64,000 nt of DNA, taken from the NCBI RefSeq assembly GCF_000384035.1, contig NZ_KB913024.1:1069655-1133654 (forward strand), written 5' to 3'. This document shows positions 1 to 7,297 of the stretch, in pieces; positions within the stretch are counted from its first letter, which is position 1, and every line of letters begins with the position of its first letter. Below the pieces are notes generated by a model. The model saw only the letters and a program-made list of their open reading frames with translations, was not told where the DNA came from and ran no database searches. Source of the stretch: Actinopolyspora mortivallis DSM 44261. GTDB lineage: Bacteria > Actinomycetota > Actinomycetes > Mycobacteriales > Pseudonocardiaceae. Position numbers and translations under genes: made by a program.

Positions 1-72
1 GTGCAGGGCGCCTGCGCGGGCGAACCGGTGTCCGCCCTGGAGGTACCCGAGCTGTTCGCCTCCTCGGGCTGA
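1..72 (+). CDS. C-terminal end of an unidentified protein (partial)
   Basis: An open frame enters from the left edge and stops at a TGA at 70-72. Only 23 codons are visible, ending in ELFASSG. Nearly all codons end in G or C, as in the real genes of this window, so it is probably the 3' end of a gene that starts outside. The fragment is too short to assign a family. A hairpin at 89-128 follows, fitting the end of a transcription unit. Confidence 0.5.
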   Translation: MQGACAGEPVSALEVPELFASSG

Positions 73-88
73 GCACACGCCGGCCACG

Positions 89-128
89 CTCCCGGGACCC
101 GTCGCCCGTCCCCACCGGGTGGCGGGAG
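89..128 (+). terminator. Candidate terminator after the left-edge gene
   Basis: CTCCCG at 89-94 and ACCCG at 97-101 pair with CGGGT at 116-120 and CGGGAG at 123-128, with one internal GG/GG mismatch. There is no U-tract, which is usual for GC-rich actinobacterial terminators. It separates the left-edge gene from thrS. Confidence 0.4.
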
Positions 129-280
129 CCCGGGGGCGGCCGGATCGTGGGAGGTGCATCGGTGGCCGATAGCATCGACAGGACAGTGTTCGTCCGATCC
201 GGCGGTGTTTCCGACGTCCTTCGAGACCTCGGCCGGATCACGCGCACATCCCGTTCGAGCAAACGATCGTAGGAGTAACC

Positions 281-2344
281 GTGTCAGTCTCGCCGCTCCA
301 AACCCAGCAGGAATCCCGGGTGAAGGTACCGGCGGGCACTACGGCTGGTGATGCCGTCCAGCAGGCGGGATTGCCGTCCAAGGGCCCCGAGGCGGTCGTC
401 GTGGTCCGGGACGCCGAGGGAGAGTTGCGTGATCTTTCCTGGGCTCCCGAGGCGGACGTGGAGGTCGAGGCGGTACCGGCCAACACGGAGGCGGGCCGCA
501 GTGTCATCCGGCACTCCACCGCCCACGTGCTGGCCCAGGCGGTGCAGCAGCTGTTCCCCGAGGCGAAGCTGGGCATCGGCCCGCCGATCACCGACGGATT
601 CTACTACGACTTCGACGTCGAACGACCGTTCACCCCGGAGGACCTGCGGGCGCTGGAGAAGCGCATGAAGCAGCTCGTCAAGTCCGGGCAGAAGTTCTCC
701 CGCCGAGAGTTGGGCTCGGTGCGGCAGGCCCGTGAGGAACTCGCGGACGAGCCCTACAAGCTGGAGCTGATCGACCTCAAGTCCGGTGCGGGCGAGGTGG
801 ACACCAGCGAGGTGATGGAACTCGGCGACGGCGAGCTGACCGTCTACGACAACGTCGACCGGCACGGGCAGACGGTCTGGGGGGATCTCTGCCGGGGCCC
901 ACACGTGCCGCACACCAGGTTCCTGCCCGCCTTCACGCTGACCCGGGTGGCGGCCGCCTACTGGCGGGGGGACCAGAACAACCGCCAGCTGCAACGGATC
1001 TACGGAACCGCCTGGGAGTCCAAGGAGGCCCTCGACGCGCACCTGGAGTGGTTGGCCGAGGCCGAACGCAGGGACCACCGGAAGCTGGGTGCGGAGCTGG
1101 ACCTGTTCTCCTTCCCGGAGGAGATCGGCTCCGGGCTGCCGGTGTTCCACCCGAAGGGCGGGGTGATCCGGCGGGAGCTGGAGGACTACTCGCGCCGCAG
1201 GCACGAACAGGCCGGGTACGAGTTCGTCAACTCGCCGCACATCACCAAGAGCGCGCTGTTCGAGACCTCGGGACATCTGGGCTGGTACGCCGACGGCATG
1301 TTCCCCCCGATGCATCTCGACGAGGAACGCGACGCCGACGGCGAGGTGCGCAAACCCGGGCAGGACTACTACCTGAAACCGATGAACTGCCCGTTCCACA
1401 ACCTGATCTACCGCTCGCGGGGCCGTTCCTACCGGGAGCTTCCGCTGCGGTTGTTCGAGTTCGGCTCGGTCTACCGCTACGAGAAGTCCGGGGTGGTCCA
1501 CGGGCTCACCCGGGTGCGGGGGATGACCCAGGACGACGCGCACATCTACTGCACGCCGGAACAGCTGCGCGCCGAGCTGAAGTCCCTGCTGCACTTCGTG
1601 CTGGACCTGCTGCGGGACTACGGGCTGGACGACTTCTACCTGGAGTTGTCCACCAAGGACGAGCAGAAGTACGTCGGCAGTGACGAGCTGTGGGAGGAGG
1701 CCACCGAGACGCTGCGGGCGGTGGCCGAGGAGTCCGGGCTGGAGCTGGTTCCGGATCCGGGCGGGGCGGCCTTCTACGGACCGAAGATCTCGGTGCAGGC
1801 CAAGGACGCCCTCGGTCGCACCTGGCAGATGTCCACCATCCAGTTGGACTACCACATGCCGGAGCGGTTCGACCTGGAGTACACCGCCGCGGACGGCTCC
1901 AAACGGCGCCCGGTGAAGATCCACCGTGCGCTGTTCGGTTCCATCGAGCGTTTCTTCGGGGTGCTCACCGAGCACTACGCCGGTGCCTTCCCGGCCTGGC
2001 TGTCCCCGGTGCAGGCGGTGGGCATTCCCATCGCCGACGACCACGTCCCGCACCTGGAGGAGGTCTTCGACCGGCTGCGGGCCAAGGGGCTGCGCGTCGA
2101 GATCGACACCGGTGACGAGCGGATGCAGAAGAAGATCCGCAACCACACCACGCAGAAGGTGCCGTTTCTGGTGCTGGCCGGCGGCAAGGACGTGGAGGCG
2201 GGAGCGGTCTCGTTCCGTTTCCGCGACGGCAGCCAGCTCAACGGGGTTCCGGTGGAGCGGGCGGTCGAGGCGCTCGGTCACTGGGTCGAGCGGCGGGAGA
2301 ACGCCTCCCCCACGGCGGAGAACTTCGGAGCGGAGTTGGCGTGA
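281..2344 (+). CDS. thrS: Threonine--tRNA ligase
   Basis: Charges tRNA-Thr with threonine in the cytoplasm. The 687 residues show the full family layout: TGS domain (about 1-70), editing domain with HxxxH (H78, H82) and CxxxH (C204, H208), class II catalytic core with the zinc ligands C370 (NCPFH), H421 (DDAHIY) and H548 (KIHRALFGS), and a C-terminal anticodon-binding domain from about 585. The GTG start follows a TAGGAG ribosome-binding sequence. The stop overlaps the start of the HIT-family gene (GTGA), so the two are translationally coupled. The order thrS-HIT-pgsA matches the mycobacterial Rv2614c-Rv2612c block. Confidence 0.98.
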   Translation: MSVSPLQTQQESRVKVPAGTTAGDAVQQAGLPSKGPEAVVVVRDAEGELRDLSWAPEADVEVEAVPANTEAGRSVIRHSTAHVLAQAVQQLFPEAKLGIGPPITDGFYYDFDVERPFTPEDLRALEKRMKQLVKSGQKFSRRELGSVRQAREELADEPYKLELIDLKSGAGEVDTSEVMELGDGELTVYDNVDRHGQTVWGDLCRGPHVPHTRFLPAFTLTRVAAAYWRGDQNNRQLQRIYGTAWESKEALDAHLEWLAEAERRDHRKLGAELDLFSFPEEIGSGLPVFHPKGGVIRRELEDYSRRRHEQAGYEFVNSPHITKSALFETSGHLGWYADGMFPPMHLDEERDADGEVRKPGQDYYLKPMNCPFHNLIYRSRGRSYRELPLRLFEFGSVYRYEKSGVVHGLTRVRGMTQDDAHIYCTPEQLRAELKSLLHFVLDLLRDYGLDDFYLELSTKDEQKYVGSDELWEEATETLRAVAEESGLELVPDPGGAAFYGPKISVQAKDALGRTWQMSTIQLDYHMPERFDLEYTAADGSKRRPVKIHRALFGSIERFFGVLTEHYAGAFPAWLSPVQAVGIPIADDHVPHLEEVFDRLRAKGLRVEIDTGDERMQKKIRNHTTQKVPFLVLAGGKDVEAGAVSFRFRDGSQLNGVPVERAVEALGHWVERRENASPTAENFGAELA

Positions 2345-2955
2345 CACGGCGACGGGCCGAGGAGCAGCACGGGAACCCGGGCGGGGAGTCAGCACGGGAC
2401 GAGTCGCCGGAGTTCCGGGAGCAGCGCGGGATAGGTGTCCCGGACGCCCTGCAGCGGCTGTGGACACCGCACCGGCTTTCCTACATCCAGGGGGAGAACA
2501 AACCCACCGGGGAGGGCAGCGACGGCTGTCCGTTCTGCGGGCTGTTGAACGACGAGCGTCCCGACGACGAGACGTTGATCGTGGCCAGGGACGAACTCGT
2601 GTTCGCGGTGTTGAACCTCTACCCGTACAACCCCGGTCACCTGATGGTGTTGCCGTACCGGCACGTGGCCGACTACACGGACCTGACCGGGCCGGAGACG
2701 GTGGCGGTGGCGGAGTTCACCCAGCGGGCGATGCGGGTGATCCGGAGCGTGTCCGCCCCGCACGGGTTCAACATCGGGCTGAACCAGGGGCCGGTGGCCG
2801 GGGCCGGGATCGCCGCGCACCTGCACCAGCACGTGGTCCCGCGTTGGGGCGGTGACTCGAACTTCATGCCGGTGATCGGGCACACCAGGGTACTTCCCCA
2901 GCTGTTGGCCGACACCCGGCAGTTGCTCGCCGACGCCTGGACGGCACTGGACTGA
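2341..2955 (+). CDS. HIT-family hydrolase/phosphorylase (Ap4A phosphorylase-like)
   Basis: 204 residues with the histidine-triad signature H160-L-H162-Q-H164 followed by VVPRW, and a zinc-type CPFC pair (C63, C66) near the start of the domain. HIT proteins act on the alpha-phosphate of dinucleoside polyphosphates or nucleoside phosphoramidates. The neighbour in the same position of Mycobacterium tuberculosis (Rv2613c) is an Ap4A phosphorylase. Ap4A is a side product of aminoacyl-tRNA synthetases, so coupling to thrS by a GTGA overlap is suggestive. The first 35 or so residues are hydrophilic and poorly conserved. Substrate assignment rests on synteny and motif only. Confidence 0.9.
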   Translation: MTRRRAEEQHGNPGGESARDESPEFREQRGIGVPDALQRLWTPHRLSYIQGENKPTGEGSDGCPFCGLLNDERPDDETLIVARDELVFAVLNLYPYNPGHLMVLPYRHVADYTDLTGPETVAVAEFTQRAMRVIRSVSAPHGFNIGLNQGPVAGAGIAAHLHQHVVPRWGGDSNFMPVIGHTRVLPQLLADTRQLLADAWTALD

Positions 2956-2957
2956 AC

Positions 2958-2992
2958 GGATCCCGCCGCCTCAGCGAGGCACGGCGGGATCC
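2958..2992. terminator. Bidirectional terminator between the HIT gene and yceI
   Basis: Eleven-base arms pair perfectly (GGATCCCGCCG at 2958-2968 with CGGCGGGATCC at 2982-2992), with a second CCTC/GAGG pairing inside the loop. It lies between two convergent genes, so it can end both transcripts. Confidence 0.75.
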
Positions 2993-3050
2993 CGTCGTCG
3001 TGGTGGCGGTGCTTCGACCGCTGTCGAGCCACACCGGAAGAGCTGGAGTC

Positions 3051-3590
3051 TCAGCCGCGCAGCGTGGCCTCGATCTCCAGAGCGATCCTGACCTTCTCGC
3101 CGAGCATGGCGCCGCCGTTGGGGCCCACCTTGAAGTCGGTGCGGTTCAGCGTGGTGCTCGCCGACAGCCCGAGCATCTTGCCGCCGTCCGAGGTGTCGGT
3201 GAACCCGCCGAGCTCGGCCTCCAGGGTGATCGGCAGGGTCACCCCGTGCAGGGTGAAGTCCCCGTCGATCAGCCAGGTCTCGCCGTTCTGCCGGATGCCG
3301 GTGGAGCGGAAGGTCGCCGTGGGGTGGTTGTCGGTGTCCAGGAAGTCCTCGGCGCGCACGTGGGCGTCGCGGTCGGCGTTGCCCGTGTTGACGGAGGCGG
3401 TGTCGATGGTGGCGGTCACGCTGGAGTCCAGCGGGTTGTCCGCGGTGACGATCTGGCCCTCGAACTTGTCGAACCTGCCCCGGGAGCGGCCGACACCCAT
3501 GTGCCGCAGGGTGAACTCGATGTCGGAGTGCACCGCGTCGATGTCCCAGGTTCCGGTGGTGTAGCCGGGGATCTGGCCGGCGTCGGTCAT
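3051..3590 (-). CDS. YceI family protein
   Basis: 179 residues matching the YceI family, a lipocalin-like beta-barrel that binds long polyprenyl or other amphipathic lipids. Typical segments are W-x-I-D-xxHS near the N terminus (TWDIDAVHSDIEF), the DAHVRAEDFLD stretch and the LTLHGVT-like core (FTLHGVTLPITL). No signal peptide is seen, as in many actinobacterial members. A longer frame to 3677 exists, but the ATG at 3590 has a strong GGAGG eight bases upstream and the conserved domain starts right after it. It sits on the opposite strand between the HIT gene and pgsA, interrupting an otherwise conserved block. Physiological ligand unknown. Confidence 0.9.
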   Translation of the reverse strand: MTDAGQIPGYTTGTWDIDAVHSDIEFTLRHMGVGRSRGRFDKFEGQIVTADNPLDSSVTATIDTASVNTGNADRDAHVRAEDFLDTDNHPTATFRSTGIRQNGETWLIDGDFTLHGVTLPITLEAELGGFTDTSDGGKMLGLSASTTLNRTDFKVGPNGGAMLGEKVRIALEIEATLRG

Positions 3591-3624
3591 GCTGGACCTC
3601 CATGGAATCGTGACGACGTTTCGC

Positions 3625-3639
3625 CGGGGTTCAACCCCG
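3625..3639. promoter_or_regulatory. Perfect inverted repeat upstream of yceI
   Basis: CGGGGTT-C-AACCCCG, two seven-base arms around one central base, lies 35 bases upstream of the yceI start and within the yceI/pgsA intergenic region. The spacing suits an operator, but it could also fold as a small RNA hairpin. No regulator in the window obviously matches it. Confidence 0.35.
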
Positions 3640-3782
3640 CTCGGGTGGAAGTCATTTCCGGGTGTGGCAGGAATCATTGATCGGCTGGTCCGCCTGTCGG
3701 TGGTGTCCGTACGGTGCTCCGATCACGGCCGGTTAAGCTGCTTGGTGCGGGGTTCCCCGTACGACGGCGGATGGTCGGGAAC

Positions 3783-4385
3783 ATGTTGAACGTCTTCGCG
3801 CGAGCTTCGGTGGCCAAGTTCACCGATCCGGTCGGTGCCTGGTTGGTGCGGCACCGAATATCCCCCGATGTGGCGACGGTCGTGGGGACGGTGGGGGCGT
3901 CCCTGGCGGCCGTGACCCTCTTCCCGACGGGGTATCCGCTGCTGGGAACCCTGGCGGTCACCTTCTTCCTGCTGTTCGACCTGTTGGACGGGGCCATGGC
4001 CCGGGCGGCGGGTACCGGCGGTTCCTTCGGCGCGGTGCTGGACGCCAGTTGCGACCGGGTGACCGACGGGATGGTGTTCGGTTCCCTGGCCTGGTGGCTG
4101 TTGGTGAACGATCGGCACGTGCTGGGGGCCGCGTTGCTGGTCTGTCTGGTGGCCGCGCAGGTGGTCTCCTATGTCAAGGCCCGGGCCGAGGCCCAGGGGC
4201 TGGACGCCGACGGTGGGTTCGCCGAGCGGGCCGAACGGCTGGTGCTGCTGCTGACGGGCACCGGGTTGTACGGGCTGGGGCTTGGCTGGGCGCTGGATCT
4301 GGCCGTGTGGGTGCTGCTCGTGCTGTCGGTGTTCACCGTCGGGCAACGGCTGCTCGGCGCCTACCGGGCACGACCGGGTGCGTGA
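3783..4385 (+). CDS. pgsA: CDP-alcohol phosphatidyltransferase (PgsA1/PIP-synthase type)
   Basis: Membrane enzyme that moves a phosphatidyl group from CDP-diacylglycerol to an alcohol. The actinobacterial members in this genomic place make phosphatidylinositol phosphate from inositol 3-phosphate. About 200 residues with several transmembrane helices. The family signature is complete: D66-x2-D69-G70-x2-A73-R74-x8-G83-x3-D87-x3-D91. The start at ATG 3783 gives an N terminus (MLNVFARAS) aligning with known PgsA1 proteins; ATG 3771 or the longer frame from 3714 are alternatives. In mycobacteria the next genes are the PatA acyltransferase and PimA mannosyltransferase; here a hairpin and unrelated genes follow. 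Substrate inferred from family and synteny. Confidence 0.9.
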   Translation: MLNVFARASVAKFTDPVGAWLVRHRISPDVATVVGTVGASLAAVTLFPTGYPLLGTLAVTFFLLFDLLDGAMARAAGTGGSFGAVLDASCDRVTDGMVFGSLAWWLLVNDRHVLGAALLVCLVAAQVVSYVKARAEAQGLDADGGFAERAERLVLLLTGTGLYGLGLGWALDLAVWVLLVLSVFTVGQRLLGAYRARPGA

Positions 4386-4417
4386 GCGGGCCGGGGAGCG
4401 GGAGCCGCCCGGCCCGC
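4386..4417. terminator. Terminator after pgsA
   Basis: Ten-base perfect arms, GCGGGCCGGG at 4386-4395 and CCCGGCCCGC at 4408-4417, directly follow the pgsA stop codon. The facing gene ends at 4452, so it may serve both strands. Confidence 0.65.
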
Positions 4418-4451
4418 GCGGAAGAGCGGACACTCCTGGGGAGCGGGCGGT

Positions 4452-4772
4452 TCAGATGCGGGGGGCGGGGACGAGTTCACTGGCGCCGGACCAGCACAGG
4501 TAGTCCTCGACCACGTCGACGTCGGCGGTGATCAGGTCGTGGAAGGCCTGTTCGTCCGGGGCGCCGTCCCGGTCCAACGGCATGAGCGCGATCCGGTACA
4601 TCCCGAAGCGCTGTTCGGTGCGGGACAGCACGGCCAGCGCCCAGGAACGCAGCCGGTGCCACGCCGCGGGCTCGTCCACCCGCTCGTCGGTGGGTTCGTG
4701 GTGCAGCAGCTCGGTGTAGGAGCCCAGTGAGTCGGGATTGACCACCCGGTACAGGGTCATGGTGTTACGCAT
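4452..4772 (-). CDS. Hypothetical protein, 106 residues
   Basis: Not recognised. A soluble acidic protein with no signal peptide or membrane segment. It begins MRNTMTLYRVV and contains W-H-R-L-R-S-W and an aromatic-rich middle. The ATG at 4772 has GAGGAG six bases upstream, and codon use matches the neighbours, so it is likely expressed. It is transcribed away from the helix-turn-helix gene at 4911 and shares with it an intergenic region that carries two inverted repeats, so the two may be co-regulated. No function can be given. Confidence 0.7.
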   Translation of the reverse strand: MRNTMTLYRVVNPDSLGSYTELLHHEPTDERVDEPAAWHRLRSWALAVLSRTEQRFGMYRIALMPLDRDGAPDEQAFHDLITADVDVVEDYLCWSGASELVPAPRI

Positions 4773-4837
4773 GGTTGTCTCCTCGGTGACATTCGTGACC
4801 GTGGATGCTGACGCGACGGAACGTCAGTGCAAGTCAG

Positions 4838-4887
4838 ATTGACTTAGTCAATTTGACGAAACAATCGCCCAATCGAGTAATCGATTG
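4838..4887. promoter_or_regulatory. Two inverted repeats in the divergent promoter region
   Basis: ATTGACTTAGTCAAT (4838-4852) is a perfect 15-base palindrome around a central T. CAATCG-AGTAAT-CGATTG (4870-4887) is a second repeat with six-base arms. Both lie in an AT-richer strip between the divergent 106-residue gene and the helix-turn-helix/DUF5753 gene. The position fits operators, probably for the adjacent regulator acting on its own promoter. Confidence 0.5.
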
Positions 4888-4910
4888 TGGTTTCAGTCGA
4901 AGAGGTGATG

Positions 4911-5786
4911 ATGAACAGTTCGGGGCCGGTGGTTCCGGAGCCGATCAGTCCCACCGTCGGCAGGCGGTGGTTGGCGCAGGAGGTCCGCAGGCTGCGCGAG
5001 ACGGCGGGACTGAAACAGTCCGACGTGGCCAAACGGTTGCGCTGCAACGCGGCGAAGATCGCCCACATGGAAAGCATGCGCAACACGATCAGCGGCCCCG
5101 ACCTGGAGGTGATGCTCGCGCTCTTCGACGTTCCGTCCGAGCGTGTGGAGTGGTACCTGCGGTTGGCCGAGCTCGCCAAGGAGAAGGGCTGGTGGGACGG
5201 CAACCGCGCGGTGCCGGACTGGTTCTCGCTCTACGTCGGACTGGAGTGGGGCGCCGACCGGATCCGGGAGTGGGATCTGGGGTTCCCACCCGGCATCCTG
5301 CAGATCCGCTCCTACATCGAGGCCCTGGTCCGGGGCGAGGACGGTCCTTCCGAGGTGGAGGTGCGTGAGCTGGTCGAGGCGCGGCTGCGGCGTCAGGAGG
5401 CCCTGTGGCGCCGCGAGGAACCACTGTGGATGCACGCGATCGTCGACGAGGCGGCCCTGCGGCGGCGGGTGGGTGGCGCCGAGGTGATGCGCGAACAACT
5501 GCGCTACCTGGCCGAGGTGGGGCGGTGGGAGAATGTCACCGTTCAGGTGCTGCCGTTCGCCGTGGGACCACATCGCGGTCATCTCGGAACATTTCATTGG
5601 TTGGGGTTTCCACGTGCCGGTGACCCGGGGGTGGTCTACCTGGAGAACCAGCGCGGTGGGATCTACCTGGAGGAGGTCGACGAGGTGGCCATGTTCAACG
5701 GGGTGTTCGAGTCGTTGGCCGAGCAGGCGTTGTCCGCGGCGGAGTCAGCCGACTTCCTGTCCGAGCTCGCTGAGGAGATCGTGTGA
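4911..5786 (+). CDS. Helix-turn-helix (XRE) regulator with DUF5753 domain
   Basis: 291 residues: an N-terminal XRE-type DNA-binding domain (about 20-75; QEVRRLRETAGLKQSDVAKRL, then the recognition region ending MRNTISGPDLEV) followed by the DUF5753 ligand/partner domain, with its typical W-rich segment (KGWWDGN, PDWFSLYVGLE) and QVLPFAVG motif. This family is greatly expanded in Streptomyces and relatives and usually precedes a DUF397 gene; the WhiJ/BldB-like pairs influence development. ATG 4911 is preferred because AGAGG lies five bases upstream; ATG 4908 and GTG 4887 are in frame. The stop overlaps the DUF397 start (TGATG). Target genes unknown. Confidence 0.9.
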   Translation: MNSSGPVVPEPISPTVGRRWLAQEVRRLRETAGLKQSDVAKRLRCNAAKIAHMESMRNTISGPDLEVMLALFDVPSERVEWYLRLAELAKEKGWWDGNRAVPDWFSLYVGLEWGADRIREWDLGFPPGILQIRSYIEALVRGEDGPSEVEVRELVEARLRRQEALWRREEPLWMHAIVDEAALRRRVGGAEVMREQLRYLAEVGRWENVTVQVLPFAVGPHRGHLGTFHWLGFPRAGDPGVVYLENQRGGIYLEEVDEVAMFNGVFESLAEQALSAAESADFLSELAEEIV

Positions 5787-5998
5787 TGCAGTACGAACGT
5801 GTTTGGAACGCGGCCGAGTTGGAGGGTGTGCGGTGGCGGCGCAGCAGCCGCAGTGGCCCCAACGGCGGTGCTTGTGTCGAGGCGGCGGTCCTGCCCGGTG
5901 GTGAGGTCACCGCGGTGCGGGATTCCAAGTGGCCGCAGGGTCCGGCGTTGGTGTTCGACCGTCGGGTCTGGGCGGCGTTCCTGCGCCGCCTGGACTGA
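5786..5998 (+). CDS. DUF397 domain protein
   Basis: 70 residues comprising one DUF397 domain: W-x-K/R-S-S-x-S-x2-N-G-x-C-VE is visible as WRRSSRSGPNGGACVEAA, followed by VRDSKWPQGPALVF, the usual family ending. DUF397 proteins are small partners of the upstream DUF5753-type regulators and are thought to modulate or antagonise them. It starts at ATG 5786 (GTG 5783 also in frame) inside the stop of the regulator, so both are made from one transcript. A hairpin at 6011-6043 ends the pair. Confidence 0.9.
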   Translation: MQYERVWNAAELEGVRWRRSSRSGPNGGACVEAAVLPGGEVTAVRDSKWPQGPALVFDRRVWAAFLRRLD

Positions 5999-6010
5999 GG
6001 CGGGCCGTGG

Positions 6011-6043
6011 CGATGAGCCCGCGGAGTCCGAGCGGGCTCATCG
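6011..6043. terminator. Bidirectional terminator
   Basis: Twelve-base perfect arms (CGATGAGCCCGC at 6011-6022 with GCGGGCTCATCG at 6032-6043) lie between the convergent DUF397 gene and the DUF3558 lipoprotein gene. Confidence 0.75.
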
Positions 6044-6063
6044 TCGGACCGTCCCCGGTGTGC

Positions 6064-6612
6064 TCACGCGGGTTCGGGCACGTGCGGCTCCACCTTCTTC
6101 GCGATCTCCAACGCTTTCGCGCACTCGTCGATGTTGTCGAAACGGCCGGTTTCCGTCGTACGAACCTGGACCATTCCTTCTCCGGCGTTGAACAGCACAT
6201 CGCAGCCTTGAGCTTGCGTCGCCCCTTCGGGAATCGCCTGCGCCCCGGAACGACCGTTGACCTCGAGGCGTTCGAATTCCGCCCACACAGGTTTCTGCTC
6301 AGCTACCGCTACCGTTTCACGCTCATTCAACTCCAGTCTTAATCCGACTGGATCACCTTCGTAGTCACATCCTGGAGCCCACGGAAGCTGCTTCACGGAT
6401 TCACCCGGCATTTCCAGCCCGAAAGACTTCAGAGTATCCGACGGCAGGATCTCGCAGGGTTTCACACTGGCCAGAACCTCCTCCGAGGAGGGCATCTCCG
6501 TGGCTGAGGAATCCGAAGTGTTCCCGGAGTCGGCGCCGGGCGAGCACCCGAGCACACCGGTCAGCACCGCAGCGACGATGGCGGCCCACAACGATCGCCT
6601 CCCCCTTCTCAC
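6064..6612 (-). CDS. DUF3558-type lipoprotein
   Basis: 182 residues. A signal peptide (MRRGRRSLWAAIVAAVLTG) runs into the lipobox V20-L21-G22-C23, so the mature protein should be lipid-anchored outside the membrane. After a serine/threonine-rich linker, the domain carries the cysteine-containing motifs of DUF3558 (PCEIL, PGCDYEG, GCDVLF, DECAKAL). This family is abundant in Pseudonocardiaceae and related actinomycetes and has no established function. The start overlaps the end of the upstream helical protein (GTGA), so the two are probably produced together. Confidence 0.85.
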   Translation of the reverse strand: MRRGRRSLWAAIVAAVLTGVLGCSPGADSGNTSDSSATEMPSSEEVLASVKPCEILPSDTLKSFGLEMPGESVKQLPWAPGCDYEGDPVGLRLELNERETVAVAEQKPVWAEFERLEVNGRSGAQAIPEGATQAQGCDVLFNAGEGMVQVRTTETGRFDNIDECAKALEIAKKVEPHVPEPA

Positions 6613-7028
6613 TGCGCGCTCCTCCGCAGATCCTCGGCAACCTGATCGTCGGTAGCCTGGTAGTTCTTCTTTGCCTGCTGGAACAGATCGGCCTTGCGCC
6701 GCAGCTCATTGGCGAACTGCCGCAACAGGTCCGCGGCACCGGTCGAGCCGTTGTGCGCCTTGTTCCCGAACTTGGCCGCCAACTGCCGCCCCGACGGGTA
6801 GTCCCCCAGCCCTGGCACCTGTTGTAACTGCATAGCTGCACGAATCAGTTTCTCGGCCTGTTCGGCCTCGCGTTCGTAGACCTTGCTCGCCCGGTCCGCG
6901 GCGTCCGGCTCCATGCTCAGCCCGCCGTCCGCGATCTGCCGCTGGATCCAGGAGTTCTCGTCCCGGATCGCGGACAACTCCGCGCCCGCATCCTCGAAAC
7001 CGGACGAACCGGCGGCCTGGTGGACCAT
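6609..7028 (-). CDS. Helical ESX-substrate-like protein with a YxxxD motif
   Basis: 139 residues, predicted to be mostly alpha-helical, with no membrane segment or signal peptide. Near the C terminus Y123-Q-A-T-D127 fits the YxxxD/E general secretion motif of type VII (ESX) substrates, and the protein is about the size of a long WXG100/PE-like partner, although no WXG motif is seen. The ATG at 7028 has GGGAG five bases upstream. It is coupled to the DUF3558 lipoprotein gene. Such pairs occur in Pseudonocardiaceae; no ESX machinery genes are in this window. The secretion idea is an inference from the motif. Confidence 0.65.
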   Translation of the reverse strand: MVHQAAGSSGFEDAGAELSAIRDENSWIQRQIADGGLSMEPDAADRASKVYEREAEQAEKLIRAAMQLQQVPGLGDYPSGRQLAAKFGNKAHNGSTGAADLLRQFANELRRKADLFQQAKKNYQATDDQVAEDLRRSAQ

Positions 7029-7210
7029 CAGGACTCCCTTCGTTCTCGGAAGGCACTCGCTGCAACCGTTCCTGTTCGACCGTGGTCACCCTAGTCGACC
7101 GGGCTTCCTCTCTGGTTCCGACGATCGCCACATCCGGGTGTGATCGCCGTCTCCTCCGGTCGGTCGTCGTGGGTTCTTCGCCCCTCAACGGAGGAGGAAG
7201 ACTTGCGGTG

Positions 7211-7281
7211 TCGGGCATCCTGCCCGAACGGGTGAAGGAGTTGGCATGAGGCGCGAGGCCCCTCCACCTCGGAGTGGGGCC
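7211..7281 (-). terminator. Two hairpins downstream of the EF-G-like gene
   Basis: TCGGGCA-TCC-TGCCCGA (7211-7227) has seven-base perfect arms. GGCCCC at 7257-7262 pairs with GGGGCC at 7276-7281. Both lie just beyond the stop of the leftward EF-G-like gene and probably end its transcript. Confidence 0.5.
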
Positions 7282-7297
7282 GCGATTCCCCACCGGC

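Noticed and set aside
73-280. Possible T-box or other riboswitch before thrS
   Set aside because: No T-box sequence or specifier-loop arrangement visible; only a TAGCAT -10-like hexamer at 170.
284-2467. 727-codon minus-strand frame
   Set aside because: Antisense to thrS, no family features, shadow of a GC-rich gene.
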